Source: Pseudomonas sp. BGI-2 (lineage in GTDB: Bacteria > Pseudomonadota > Gammaproteobacteria > Pseudomonadales > Pseudomonadaceae). Taken from it: a stretch of 64,000 nucleotides of DNA. The position numbers were made by a program, and so were the translations under genes. Numbering within the stretch: position 1 is the stretch's first letter; each line of letters begins with the position of its first letter. Where the stretch lies: contig NZ_SISB01000008.1 in the NCBI RefSeq assembly GCF_004310295.1, positions 1 to 64,000 of the forward strand, in the 5' to 3' direction. The notes under the pieces were generated by a model, which worked only from the letters and a program-made list of their open reading frames with translations, had not been told where the DNA came from and made no database searches. Positions 9,093 to 17,768 of the stretch are shown piece after piece.

Positions 9093-10583
9093 TCAGAGCT
9101 TGATCAACACCGACTTCAACTCCGTGTAATGCTCAATCGCCGCATACCCCATCTCACGCCCAACCCCGGACATCTTGTACCCGCCAAACGGCAGCGCCGG
9201 GTCCAGGGCGCTGTGGCAATTGACCCACACCGAGCCTGACTTGATCCGCGGAATCATCCGATGCACCGCCGCCAGATCGTTCGACCAGATACTCGCGCCC
9301 AGCCCATAAGGACTGTCATTGGCCATGCGCAACGCATCGGCTTCATCATCAAATGGAATTGCCACCAGCACCGGGCCGAAGATCTCTTCCTGCACCAGCG
9401 AGTGCTTCTGATCGACATCGACAATCACTGTCGGTTTGACGAAGAACCCCGGCCCGAACTGCTCGCCGCCGCAGGCGATGGTCGCGCCACTTTCCCGACC
9501 CTTTTCGATGTACCCATACACCCGTTCCTGCTGCCGCGCCGAGATCAGCGGCCCCATCTCGACACTCGGGTCCAGCCCGTTACCGAGCTTCATGGCGTTG
9601 GCAATGTCGGCGATGTCCGCCACCACATTGTCGAAATGCTTGCGCTGCACATACAGCCTGGAACCTGCGCAGCACACTTGGCCCTGATTGAAGAAAATCG
9701 CGCTGGCGGCACCGGTCGCGGCGGTTTTCATGTCGGCATCGGCCATGACGATGGTCGGCGATTTACCGCCCAGTTCCAGGGTGACCCGGGTCATGGACTC
9801 CATGGCGATCTTGCCGATCTGCTTACCCACGGCGGTGGAACCGGTGAAGGTCAGCTTGTCCACCAGCGGATTGTGGGTCAGCGCCGAGCCGGCGGTGATG
9901 CCGGTGCCGGTGACCACGTTGAACACGCCCTCGGGATAACCGGCTTCCAGCACCAGTTTGGCGAGTTTCAGTGCAGTCAGCGGGGTTTCGTCGGCGGGCT
10001 TGAGCACCACGGTGCAACCGGTGGCCAAGGCCGGGCCGAGTTTCCAGCAGGCCAGCAGCAGCGGGAAGTTCCAGGCGACGATGGCACCCACTACGCCAAC
10101 CGCTTCGCGGCGGATGAAGCTGTGGAACTGATCGTTGGGCATCAGCGGCAACGACACTTCAACGCTGGAACCCTCGATCTTGGTCGCCCAGCCCGCCATG
10201 TAGCGCAGAAAATCGATGGACAGCTGCACGTCCATCACCTGGGCCACCGCCGCGCTTTTGCCGTTGTTCAGGCATTCCAGTTGCGCCAGCAGTTCGGCGT
10301 CGCGTTCCATCAGATCGGCGAGTTTCCACAACAGGTTCTGCCGCTCCCGTGGGCGAGTGCGGGTCCAGGCCGAATCATCGAAGGCCTGACGAGCGGCGAG
10401 CACGGCGCGGTCGACATCCTCGGGCGTGGCCATCGGAACGACGCACAGCACTTCACCGGTGGCCGGGTTGTGCAGGGGCATGGTCTGGCCATCGGCGGCC
10501 TCGACCCAGGCACCGCCGATGAGCATGCGCGGGGCGCGCTGAATGAAGGCGGAAGTGGCGGGTAGCAAGTAAGGGAGGGGCAT
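9093..10583 (-). CDS. NAD-dependent aldehyde dehydrogenase, probably phenylacetaldehyde dehydrogenase of amine breakdown
   Basis: This 496-residue class I/II aldehyde dehydrogenase has the general base E270 in VTLELGGKSP and the nucleophile C304 in NQGQVCCAGSR. The IVAWNFPLL and FTGSTAVGK segments line the coenzyme site. It ends with the usual GGYKMSGVGREMGYAAIEHYT. Sitting between the two halves of the amine dehydrogenase locus, it should oxidise the aldehyde released from the amine to the acid. In P. putida the matching gene of the phenylethylamine cluster is called peaE. Transcription probably starts from the sigma-54 promoter at 10633-10647, about 40 bases upstream of the ATG. The amine substrate is not shown by sequence. 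Confidence 0.88.
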   Translation of the reverse strand: MPLPYLLPATSAFIQRAPRMLIGGAWVEAADGQTMPLHNPATGEVLCVVPMATPEDVDRAVLAARQAFDDSAWTRTRPRERQNLLWKLADLMERDAELLAQLECLNNGKSAAVAQVMDVQLSIDFLRYMAGWATKIEGSSVEVSLPLMPNDQFHSFIRREAVGVVGAIVAWNFPLLLACWKLGPALATGCTVVLKPADETPLTALKLAKLVLEAGYPEGVFNVVTGTGITAGSALTHNPLVDKLTFTGSTAVGKQIGKIAMESMTRVTLELGGKSPTIVMADADMKTAATGAASAIFFNQGQVCCAGSRLYVQRKHFDNVVADIADIANAMKLGNGLDPSVEMGPLISARQQERVYGYIEKGRESGATIACGGEQFGPGFFVKPTVIVDVDQKHSLVQEEIFGPVLVAIPFDDEADALRMANDSPYGLGASIWSNDLAAVHRMIPRIKSGSVWVNCHSALDPALPFGGYKMSGVGREMGYAAIEHYTELKSVLIKL

Positions 10584-10632
10584 TTGGCGAGACCTCTTGT
10601 TGTTCGTGAAAACGTGGCTTTCTTAACGGCTC

Positions 10633-10647
10633 GCAATGGCTGTGCCA
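10633..10647 (-). promoter_or_regulatory. consensus sigma-54 (-24/-12) promoter of the aldehyde dehydrogenase gene
   Basis: On the minus strand the sequence reads TGGCACAGCCATTGC. The GG and GC doublets are exactly ten bases apart, which is the spacing for RpoN. The start codon at 10583 is about 50 bases downstream. The AcoR-type activator at 3404-5308 is the likely partner. Confidence 0.85.
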
Positions 10648-10772
10648 AGTCCCTGCAAAGGCAGGAACACCCTTGGCCGGCGGGGTTTTTGGACGCTTAA
10701 GGGCATCGTGGACGTTGTGCGGCTGTTGCAAATTGCGACAAGCATGAGACGACGAGCGACCCGCTTGCGGCC

Positions 10773-10801
10773 TTGAGGCACTCAGTGTTCAGGACTAGAA
10801 T
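10773..10801 (+). promoter_or_regulatory. sigma-70 type promoter of the DUF1652 gene
   Basis: TTGAGG and TAGAAT are 17 bases apart, and the start codon lies about 70 bases downstream. It was read by eye, without experimental support. Confidence 0.5.
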
Positions 10802-10869
10802 TTTCAGGCTCGGTGGGTGATATGAAGGAGCAATTACCCGGCCACACATCTGGCGTGAGGGAGGTAACG

Positions 10870-11124
10870 ATGTTCCTTTCAACCCTGGAAATTCAAAACA
10901 TCATTGAACACAGCATGCTGCCCGCCGTCTGCACATGCAGCATGGAGGCAGACCAGTCCATGACGATCCGGGTCTGTGATTGCATGACTGGCAAAGTGGA
11001 ACTGGTGGCGACTCATGTTCCGCTATGGGAACTGGACAGCCCCCATGCGATCGCCTCGCTGGTGGCGGACATGCGGCTGGAAATCGAAGCGCACAAAGGC
11101 ATTCAGCCGACGTCCTTTAGCTGA
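10870..11124 (+). CDS. DUF1652 family protein, function unknown
   Basis: This small protein of 84 residues begins MFLSTLEIQNIIEHSMLPAV, close to the head of the Pseudomonas DUF1652 family, and carries the MTIRVCDCMTGKVEL segment also usual there. The start at 10870 is chosen over the longer upstream GTG/ATG options because GGGAGG lies directly in front. There is no signal peptide or membrane segment. It converges on the next gene, with a strong hairpin between them. No function is established for the family. Confidence 0.75.
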   Translation: MFLSTLEIQNIIEHSMLPAVCTCSMEADQSMTIRVCDCMTGKVELVATHVPLWELDSPHAIASLVADMRLEIEAHKGIQPTSFS

Positions 11125-11134
11125 AGTGGCGACA

Positions 11135-11160
11135 CGCCGCACCACAGAGGTGGTGCGGCG
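11135..11160. terminator. perfect 11-bp hairpin between two convergent genes
   Basis: CGCCGCACCAC and GTGGTGCGGCG pair perfectly around an AGAG loop. There is no T-run on either side, so intrinsic termination is uncertain; it may protect 3' ends or pause transcription. Confidence 0.5.
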
Positions 11161-11173
11161 AGCCGCCGACGTT

Positions 11174-11530
11174 TCACGCGGGTATTTTCCGCAAAATCTC
11201 TTCGAACGTGGCGCCATCTACGGCAGCCAACAGCTTTTTGTCATCTTTGAGCGTCGCCAGAAAGGTCACTTCGGTTTCCTTGCCGGCCATCATGAACCCG
11301 GCAATCGCGCCGATAGGGCCCAACAGCATCGCGCCCGCCACGCCGAAGCCGATGGCGTCCTTGATGTGGTTGATCGATTCCTCGTTGGCGACTTCCACGC
11401 ACTTGAACGATGAGAGCGGGAGGGTGATGCCGGGCCACGGGTGAAGCGACGTTCTAAGGGTAAAAACGCCGTCTCGGTACTCTCCATCACCCTGCAGAAA
11501 GTCCCCCGCCAGGACAGTGATGCTTGCCAT
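11174..11530 (-). CDS. conserved hypothetical protein with a glycine-rich hydrophobic hairpin
   Basis: This is a 118-residue protein with no recognised family. AGGAG stands in front of the ATG at 11530. The middle segment (about residues 60-83, GFGVAGAMLLGPIGAIAGFM) is hydrophobic and rich in glycine, like glycine-zipper membrane hairpins. It is flanked by polar beta-rich stretches and ends with a DDKKLLAAVDGATFEEILRK tail. It could be a small membrane-associated protein. Its location beside the amine dehydrogenase operon may be chance. Confidence 0.6.
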   Translation of the reverse strand: MASITVLAGDFLQGDGEYRDGVFTLRTSLHPWPGITLPLSSFKCVEVANEESINHIKDAIGFGVAGAMLLGPIGAIAGFMMAGKETEVTFLATLKDDKKLLAAVDGATFEEILRKIPA

Positions 11531-11875
11531 TTTGTCAGCTCCTGACTAGCAATCGGTGAACAACCATTTCGCACCCGCCTGCAACGGCCGTCAATCGTGG
11601 GGCGATGAACTGTCCCGGGCGGGGCATCTATGCTTGTCTCAGGTTGCAACACCTGTCGCGATATTAGACGCAGGTGAACTCGCCCAGACGCGATTCAAAG
11701 GCTTTGTCTTTGCGTAACTGCTTGATAAGAAAGGCTATACGCAAGCTGGCACGCTCCGTGTATTGCTCATCGCAGACGTTTCTCTTGCCTCCGTCAGCGG
11801 TGCGCCGCCGACGGCAGAAACCATAAAAACGATAAGCCACAAAAATAAGAAAGCACCGTGCGAGGTTCGACGTTG
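11531..11875. other. intergenic region upstream of qhpA
   Basis: This divergent spacer lies between the hypothetical gene and qhpA. It should hold the promoter of the qhpADCB operon. Apart from the -24-like site noted separately, no repeat, RNA or small gene is seen. Confidence 0.5.
11747..11761 (+). promoter_or_regulatory. candidate degenerate sigma-54 promoter of the qhpADCB operon
   Basis: The -24 half TGGCACG is perfect, but the -12 half reads GTGT where TTGC is expected; only part of it fits. The position, about 115 bases before the qhpA start, and the good -24 site at the aldehyde dehydrogenase gene make it plausible. A sigma-70 start elsewhere in the spacer is not excluded. Confidence 0.4.
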
Positions 11876-13456
11876 ATGAAGAGAAGACTCCGATCAGGCC
11901 TGAGCGCCAGCCTGCTGGCCGTGGCCGCGTGTGTGGCGCTGCATTCGCCTGACAGCCTGGCAGCCCGCGCCGCCCAGACCATCCTCAAGGAAACCTGCCA
12001 GGGCTGTCACACCCCCGAAGCCGACAATGCCTTGAGCCGCATCAGCCACCAGCGCAAAACCCCGGAAGGCTGGCTGATGAGCATCGCCCGGATGCAGACC
12101 ATGCACGGTTTGCAGATCAGCGATGACGACCGCCGCACCCTGGTCAAATACCTGGCCGATACCCAGGGCCTGGCGCCGAGCGAGACCGATGGCGTGCGTT
12201 ATGCGCTGGAGCGTCGACTTAATACCGTCGAGAAGTTCGACGACCAGACCAGCCAGATGTGCGGCCGCTGCCACTCCGGTGCGCGGGTCGCCCTGCAACG
12301 GCGTCCGGCGCAGGAATGGGAACGTCTGGTGAACTTCCACCTCGGCCAATGGCCGTCCCTGGAATACCAGGCCCTGTCTCGCGACCGTGACTGGTTCGAC
12401 TTGGCTCGAAAAGACACGGTGCCGCTGTTGGCCAAGCGTTATCCGCTGGACAACCCGGCCTGGAAAAAATGGCTGAGCACAGCACCGAAAGCCGAGGCGC
12501 TGGTGGGCGACTGGAGCTTCAGCGGCCACTTGCCGGGTAAAGGCGAACTGGCCGGGGTGATGAGCGTCACGGCCGATGGCAGCGACACTTTCAAGGTCAG
12601 CGTCAAAGGCCAATACGCCGACGGCAGCCCGTTCAACGGCGATGGCAGCGCGATTCTCTACACCGGCTACGAATGGCGCGGCAACGTGATCATCGACGGC
12701 GTGACCATGCGCCAGGTGTTCGCCGCTCAAGGCAACGCGATGCGGGGCCGGATGTTCGAGGCCGAGCATGACGAGCGCGGGCTGGACTTCGTCGCCGCCA
12801 AACAGGGCAGCAGTCGTTTGCTGGCGGTTCAACCGGGTTACCTGAAGGCTGGCGTCGAGACTGAAATCACCCTGATCGGCAGCGGTCTCACCGGCAAACC
12901 GAATTTCGGCAAAGGCGTGGAAGTGGTCGAAGTGCTGGAGCAAAGTCCTGAGCGTCTGCGCGTCAAACTCAAGGCCGCTGCTAACGCCCAACCGGGCCTT
13001 CGCAATGTCACTGTCGGCACGCTGAAAGGCCCGACCCTTTCGGTCTACAGCAAAATCGCCGAGGTCAAAGTGGTGCCCGAGTTCTCGGTGGCCCGCGTCG
13101 GTGACGGCGGTGGTTCGACGCCGAAAGTCCAGGGCCGTTTCGACGCTGAAGCCTGGGGCAAGGGCGCTGATGGCAAGCCGTATCGCATCGGCGTGTTCCC
13201 GGCGCAGTGGTCGGTCGAAGCCTTCGACGATCGCGCCAAGGAAGACGAAGACGTCAAGTTCGCCGGCACCATGCAGGCCGACAGCGGCGTGTTCACACCG
13301 GGCGATGCCGGGCCGAACCCGCAACGCAAGATGTCCACCAACAATGCCGGTAACCTGAAGGTGATCGCCGCGGTCGACGACGCAGGGAAATCCCTGACCG
13401 GCGAAGGCCACATGATCGTCACCGTGCAACGCTGGAACAATCCACCCATTCCATGA
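11876..13456 (+). CDS. qhpA: quinohemoprotein amine dehydrogenase, alpha subunit (diheme)
   Basis: This exported 526-residue protein starts with a Sec signal peptide (KRR followed by a hydrophobic stretch, cleaved near LAA-RAA at about 30). Two heme c sites follow: C41-QGC-H45 and C129-GRC-H133. The rest forms the beta-sheet domains of the alpha subunit. In known QHNDH the two hemes pass electrons from the CTQ cofactor of the gamma subunit to an outside acceptor such as a cytochrome or azurin. ATG 11876 is chosen because the signal peptide starts there; GTG 11858 and TTG 11873 also lie in frame. The gene order A-D-C-B matches known clusters. Confidence 0.92.
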   Translation: MKRRLRSGLSASLLAVAACVALHSPDSLAARAAQTILKETCQGCHTPEADNALSRISHQRKTPEGWLMSIARMQTMHGLQISDDDRRTLVKYLADTQGLAPSETDGVRYALERRLNTVEKFDDQTSQMCGRCHSGARVALQRRPAQEWERLVNFHLGQWPSLEYQALSRDRDWFDLARKDTVPLLAKRYPLDNPAWKKWLSTAPKAEALVGDWSFSGHLPGKGELAGVMSVTADGSDTFKVSVKGQYADGSPFNGDGSAILYTGYEWRGNVIIDGVTMRQVFAAQGNAMRGRMFEAEHDERGLDFVAAKQGSSRLLAVQPGYLKAGVETEITLIGSGLTGKPNFGKGVEVVEVLEQSPERLRVKLKAAANAQPGLRNVTVGTLKGPTLSVYSKIAEVKVVPEFSVARVGDGGGSTPKVQGRFDAEAWGKGADGKPYRIGVFPAQWSVEAFDDRAKEDEDVKFAGTMQADSGVFTPGDAGPNPQRKMSTNNAGNLKVIAAVDDAGKSLTGEGHMIVTVQRWNNPPIP

Positions 13457-13549
13457 GCTTGAAAACGTGAGCTGGCTGACTTAACGGTTTCAGACACTTT
13501 TTGGAATGACCGCAGACCCCGTCAAAAGGGTTTTGCACAGGAGGTTGCA

Positions 13550-14980
13550 ATGGGCGCTATTTTGAATCTGGTCGAGCGGAACCTGCACGAAGTGCACGTC
13601 GATGCCGACCGCATGCTGTTTCACATTCCCAGCAGTTCGCTGTTCGCCAGCGATGAGCTGACGGGCACCATCATCGATACGTTGCGCGGTCCCGGCTGTT
13701 CGTCGGACGACCTGATCCAGCGGTTGGCTTCGCGGTTCAACGGCGAGGAAATCACTGAGACCCTGCGGGAGCTGATGTCCCTGGAACTGGTCAGCGACGG
13801 CTCGCCGCTGACCCCAGACATCGGCACCAAACGGGTCGAGCGCACTGCGATCAACACCGTGGTGCTCAACGTCAACACCGGCTGCAATCTGAGCTGCACC
13901 TACTGCTACAAGGAAGACCTCGACAAGCCGTCGGCCGGCAAGAAAATGGACGTCGAAACGGCGGTCGCGTCGGTGGAAATGCTGCTGCGCGAATCGCCCG
14001 ACGAAGAGCGTTTCACCGTGGTGTTTTTCGGTGGCGAGCCGCTGAGTAATCGCAAGCTGATCGAGTACATGGTCGACTATTGCGAGAAGCGTTTTCGCGA
14101 GGCCGGCAAGTTCGTCGAGTTCGTCATGACCACCAACGCCACGCTGCTCACCGAAGAGACCGTGGACTATTTGAATGCCCACCGTTTCGGGCTCTCGGTG
14201 AGTATCGACGGGCCGAAAACCGTGCACGACCGCAACCGCATCACCGTGGGCGGGCAGGGCACGTATGACGTGGTGCGGCGCAAGGCCGAGATGTTGCTGT
14301 CGCGCTACAACAGCCGTCCGGTGGGCGCTCGGGTCACGCTGACCACCGGCGTCACCGATGTCGAAACCATCTGGGATCACTTGTTCAACGAACTGGGTTT
14401 TGCCGAAGTCGGTTTTGCCCCGGTGACCTCTGGCGACATCAGCACTTTCAACCTGTCGAGCGACGAGCTGATCGAAGTCTTCGCCAACATGAAGAAGCTC
14501 GGTCGGCGTTATCTGGAGGCGGCGCTGGAACACCGAAATATCGGTTTCTCCAACCTGCACCAGTTGATCACCGATATTCACGAAGGCCACAAAAAAGCCC
14601 TGCCATGCGGCGCGGGCCTGAAGATGCTGGCGGTGGATCACAAGGGCGAACTGAACCTGTGCCATCGCTTTACCGGTTCGAGTCTGCCGACCTTCGGCAA
14701 CGTGCACAGCGGTGTGAAACAGGTCGAGTTGAACGACTTCCTGTCCCAGCGCCTGGACCGCACCAACACCGGTTGCGAAGACTGCCAGATCCGCAATCTC
14801 TGCTCCGGCGGCTGCTACCACGAGAGCTACGCCCGTTACGGCGACCCTACTCACCCGACCTATCACTACTGCGAACTGATGCGTGACTGGGTCGACTTCG
14901 GCATCGAGGTCTACACCCGGATCATGGCCCACAACCCTGCGTTTATCAGCAGCTACATCACTCCGCGCAAGGCTCACTGA
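13550..14980 (+). CDS. qhpD: radical SAM / SPASM thioether-forming enzyme QhpD
   Basis: This 476-residue peptide-modifying enzyme has the radical SAM cluster motif C112-NLSC116-TYC119 in [13 protein letters not shown] and a C-terminal SPASM-type cluster region, [19 protein letters not shown]. The N-terminal 90 residues resemble a peptide-recognition domain. Known QhpD makes the Cys-to-Asp/Glu thioether bonds inside the gamma subunit precursor. It acts in the cytoplasm, before leader removal by QhpE. A strong AGGAGG lies before the ATG. The gene for its substrate follows after one base. Confidence 0.93.
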   Translation: MGAILNLVERNLHEVHVDADRMLFHIPSSSLFASDELTGTIIDTLRGPGCSSDDLIQRLASRFNGEEITETLRELMSLELVSDGSPLTPDIGTKRVERTAINTVVLNVNTGCNLSCTYCYKEDLDKPSAGKKMDVETAVASVEMLLRESPDEERFTVVFFGGEPLSNRKLIEYMVDYCEKRFREAGKFVEFVMTTNATLLTEETVDYLNAHRFGLSVSIDGPKTVHDRNRITVGGQGTYDVVRRKAEMLLSRYNSRPVGARVTLTTGVTDVETIWDHLFNELGFAEVGFAPVTSGDISTFNLSSDELIEVFANMKKLGRRYLEAALEHRNIGFSNLHQLITDIHEGHKKALPCGAGLKMLAVDHKGELNLCHRFTGSSLPTFGNVHSGVKQVELNDFLSQRLDRTNTGCEDCQIRNLCSGGCYHESYARYGDPTHPTYHYCELMRDWVDFGIEVYTRIMAHNPAFISSYITPRKAH

Positions 14981-14981
14981 T

Positions 14982-15305
14982 ATGAAACATCTGAAGGCAA
15001 TCAATAACAAAGCGTTGAAACTCGATGAGGCCGCGGCCGAAAACCGTATCGAAGAAGTGGTGGCGATGAGCTCTGTCGCGGGCTGCGCCTCGACCACCGA
15101 CCCGGGTTGGGAAATTGATGCGTTTGGTGGTGTGTCGTCGCTGTGCCAGCCGATGGAAGCCGACCTTTATGGCTGCTCCGATCCGTGCTGGTGGCCGGCC
15201 CAGGTGCCCGACATGATGAGCACCTACCCGGACTGGAACAAGGATGCCCAGGCGTCCAACGACAACTGGCGCAACCTCGGGACTGTCTTTCCAAAAGACA
15301 AGTGA
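14982..15305 (+). CDS. qhpC: quinohemoprotein amine dehydrogenase, gamma subunit precursor (carries CTQ)
   Basis: The precursor has 107 residues and acts as a ribosomally made, modified peptide. Alignment by eye to the known gamma subunit puts the mature N-terminus after a 28-residue leader ending EEVVA. Counting from there, every crosslink residue is present: C7-E16, C27-D33 and C41-D49 for thioethers, and C37 with W43 for cysteine tryptophylquinone, in the stretch [16 protein letters not shown]. It is the catalytic subunit that binds the amine. The leader lacks a Sec signal, in keeping with export by QhpF. The longer frame starting at 14883 overlaps qhpD and is rejected in favour of ATG 14982. 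Confidence 0.95.
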   Translation: MKHLKAINNKALKLDEAAAENRIEEVVAMSSVAGCASTTDPGWEIDAFGGVSSLCQPMEADLYGCSDPCWWPAQVPDMMSTYPDWNKDAQASNDNWRNLGTVFPKDK

Positions 15306-15328
15306 TCGGATTTCAGAAGGATTCCAGC

Positions 15329-16447
15329 ATGCACAGCATCAAAGCCTGCGGCCTGGCCGCGTTTGCCGTCCTGAGCGTCTGTTCGCTCACTGTTCTGGCC
15401 GATGAAAACACTGCATTGCAAGAGGGTCACGAGTACATGGTGACCACCAATTACCCGAACAACCTGCACGTCATCGACCTGGCCACCGACACGGTGCTCA
15501 AGACCTGCAAGATGCCGGACGCCTTCGGCCCCGGTACCGTGCAGCTGTCGCCGGATCGCAAGACTGCTTACGTACTGAACAACCACTACGCCGATGTCTA
15601 TGGCGTCGAACTCGACAGCTGCAAACAGGTATTCCACGCCAGCATCACCCAGAAACCGGGGGAAAAAGCGAAGTCGATGTTCGCCTTCACCCTCAGCCAC
15701 GATGGCAAGGAACTGTTCGCCATCGCCAACCCGACATTGATGCTCAACGACCGTTACGAAGTGCAGCAACCCCGGCTCGATGTGTACGCCACCGACGCCG
15801 GCCTGGACGCCAAACCCGTGCGCAGTTTCCCGGCGCCACGGCAGCTGACGATCATGCAAAGCGGTGACGACGGTACGTTGTACGTGGCGGGGGCGGATGT
15901 ATACAAGGTCGACGTGAAGACCGGCAAGTTCGATGTACTGATCCCCAGTCGTCACTGGAAACGGGCGAACTACAGTGCGCCGGACGTGCTTTACGTGTGG
16001 AACCAGCAGACCTATCGCCATGATTTCTCGCTGCTCTACACCACGGCGAAATTCAAGGACAAGAAACAGGACCCTGTCACCGCTGAATACCTCTACGGGC
16101 TGTTCAGCATCGACCTGAAAACCGGCAAGACCGAAACCACCGACTTCGGCCCGCTGACGGAAATCTACTTCAGCGGCATGCGCTCGCCCAAGGATCCGAA
16201 CCTGATGTTTGGCGTGCTGAACCGCTTGGCCAAGTACGACATCAAGGAGAAGAAAATGCTGCATGCGGCGACGCTGGATCATTCCTACTACTGCATTTCC
16301 TTCAACAAGGACGGCAGCAAGATCTATCTGGCGGGGACGTTTAATGATGTGGCGATCTTTGATCCCGAAAGCATGAAGCAGATCGGCAACATCAAATTGC
16401 CGGGTGGGGATATGGCGATCACGACTGCGCAGATATTTGTCCGGTAA
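15329..16447 (+). CDS. qhpB: quinohemoprotein amine dehydrogenase, beta subunit (beta-propeller)
   Basis: This 372-residue periplasmic protein has a Sec signal peptide (MHSIKACGLAAFAVLSVCSL, cleaved near VLA-DEN). Repeated propeller blades follow, for example YPNNLHVIDLATDTVLKTC, LSPDRKTAYVLNNHYADVYG and KDGSKIYLAGTFNDVAIFD. In known structures the seven-bladed propeller holds the gamma subunit and helps to shape the active site. AGAAGG precedes ATG 15329; the longer upstream frame runs through qhpC and is rejected. It is the last gene of the qhpADCB operon and is followed by a REPIN. Confidence 0.92.
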   Translation: MHSIKACGLAAFAVLSVCSLTVLADENTALQEGHEYMVTTNYPNNLHVIDLATDTVLKTCKMPDAFGPGTVQLSPDRKTAYVLNNHYADVYGVELDSCKQVFHASITQKPGEKAKSMFAFTLSHDGKELFAIANPTLMLNDRYEVQQPRLDVYATDAGLDAKPVRSFPAPRQLTIMQSGDDGTLYVAGADVYKVDVKTGKFDVLIPSRHWKRANYSAPDVLYVWNQQTYRHDFSLLYTTAKFKDKKQDPVTAEYLYGLFSIDLKTGKTETTDFGPLTEIYFSGMRSPKDPNLMFGVLNRLAKYDIKEKKMLHAATLDHSYYCISFNKDGSKIYLAGTFNDVAIFDPESMKQIGNIKLPGGDMAITTAQIFVR

Positions 16448-16468
16448 AGGGTGGCGTCTGACCTGACG

Positions 16469-16573
16469 CCTTCGCGGGCAAGTCGGATCGCCGCCCGCTC
16501 GCTCCTACAGGTCGAAGTCGTACCCAATGGTGCGATCACTCCGAACCTGTAGGAGCGAGGCTTGCCCGCGAAG
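16469..16573. repeat. REPIN after qhpB
   Basis: The left arm CCTTCGCGGGCAAGT...CGCTCCTACAG is imperfect, and the right arm TGTAGGAGCGAGGCTTGCCC is intact. It lies between converging qhpB and the LprI-like gene. Confidence 0.75.
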
Positions 16574-16596
16574 AGGCCCTCACAGGCACCGAATCA

Positions 16597-16998
16597 TCAA
16601 ACCCTAGGCACCGGGCAACCCATATCCCCTTCCTGACACTTCAAATAATTCTTGAATGTCTCCACCCGCGCCTTGGTCAATTCAGTCACGCAGTTGCTGT
16701 AGATCAGCGGATACACACTCCCGCCTTCCACCGCAGACGCCGAAAACTTGCACTCGGCATCCCGAAACGCAATCCACGAACGCTGCGCCCCCAACAGCAA
16801 CTTTTTACTGTCCGGATTGCTCTTCAAACGGTTGGTGATCTGCTGGTAAAGCGCATTCAATTCCTTATCCGCAGCCTTGTGCTGCTGCGCCGCACACTGG
16901 TTCATCGTGGCCTGGTCAGTGGCGTTGTCGCAGTCGTCCGCGTGAACAACGGTGGTGAACAGCAAAGGCGTCAGCGCCAGAAGGAAGTGTGGGTGCAT
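16597..16998 (-). CDS. LprI/DUF1311 family periplasmic protein
   Basis: This 133-residue secreted protein has a signal peptide (MHPHFLLALTPLLFTTVVHA, cut before DDC) and a DUF1311 domain with paired cysteines (DDCDNATDQATMNQCAAQQ) and the family signature AQRSWIAFRDAECKF. Members include lysozyme-inhibitor LprI-like proteins, but most have no proven role. ATG 16998 is chosen because the signal peptide starts there; the extra upstream 21 residues look non-coding. It has no obvious operon partner. Confidence 0.8.
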   Translation of the reverse strand: MHPHFLLALTPLLFTTVVHADDCDNATDQATMNQCAAQQHKAADKELNALYQQITNRLKSNPDSKKLLLGAQRSWIAFRDAECKFSASAVEGGSVYPLIYSNCVTELTKARVETFKNYLKCQEGDMGCPVPRV

Positions 16999-17272
16999 AG
17001 TGATTCTCGCTGTGATGGGTAAAAGTTGAGATGCAGTGTATCGAAGAGGGTGGTCAATCAATTACGAAGTCAGGCGCAACCTCTTTAGCCACAGGGCTTG
17101 TCTGTGTCGACGGTCCGCCCCTTTTTACCAGGCATTCGTCTGCGAACCAGAACTTACCACTGCAAATGCAGCCGAATATTTCAGACATGCTTGATTACAA
17201 CGCCCCATTGATACAACTTTAGGGTTGGTCTTGTGGTCTTACAGGCCTACTGTTCAGTACAGGAGGTGACTT

Positions 17273-17761
17273 ATGAATCCAGCATCAGATCGCATCGAAA
17301 GGAAAATCCTGCTCAAATCACCGCGCTCGCACGTTTGGCGCGTGCTGGCCAATGCCGAAGCCTTCGGGCAGTGGTTTGGCGTGGCGCTGGAGGGTAAGCG
17401 CTTTGTCGCCGGTGAATGGACGCAAGGGCAGATTACCTACCCGGGTTATGAGCACTTGCTGTGGAACGTGCTGGTGGAGCGGGTCGAGCCAGAGCGGGTA
17501 TTTTCGTTTCGCTGGCACCCGTATGCGATTGAGCCCGAAATCGATTACTCCCAGGAACCCACCACTCTGGTTAAATTCGAGCTCGAAGACATGGATGAAG
17601 GCACCTTGTTGAAGGTCACTGAGTCCGGTTTCGATCACATCCCGCAAACCCGCAGGCTCAAGGCGTTCCGCATGGACAGCCGTGGCTGGGATGAGCAGAT
17701 GAGCAATATCGAAGAGTTTCTGAAAACCAGCGCCAGGGCTCACGAGCGCCAGGAAGAGTAA
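17273..17761 (+). CDS. SRPBCC (START/Bet v1-like, AHSA1-type) protein
   Basis: This 162-residue protein begins IERKILLKSPRSHVWRVLAN, then shows EAFGQWFG and ERVFSFRWHPYA, the usual markers of AHSA1-type SRPBCC proteins, which form a cavity for hydrophobic ligands. It has no catalytic motif. AGGAGG precedes the ATG. The next gene, a small-molecule kinase, starts eight bases after its stop, so the two form an operon. The ligand is unknown. Confidence 0.82.
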   Translation: MNPASDRIERKILLKSPRSHVWRVLANAEAFGQWFGVALEGKRFVAGEWTQGQITYPGYEHLLWNVLVERVEPERVFSFRWHPYAIEPEIDYSQEPTTLVKFELEDMDEGTLLKVTESGFDHIPQTRRLKAFRMDSRGWDEQMSNIEEFLKTSARAHERQEE

Positions 17762-17768
17762 AGGCTGG

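Noticed and set aside
11858..11875. Earlier GTG/TTG starts for qhpA
   Set aside because: The signal peptide begins cleanly at ATG 11876; the extra six residues add nothing recognisable.
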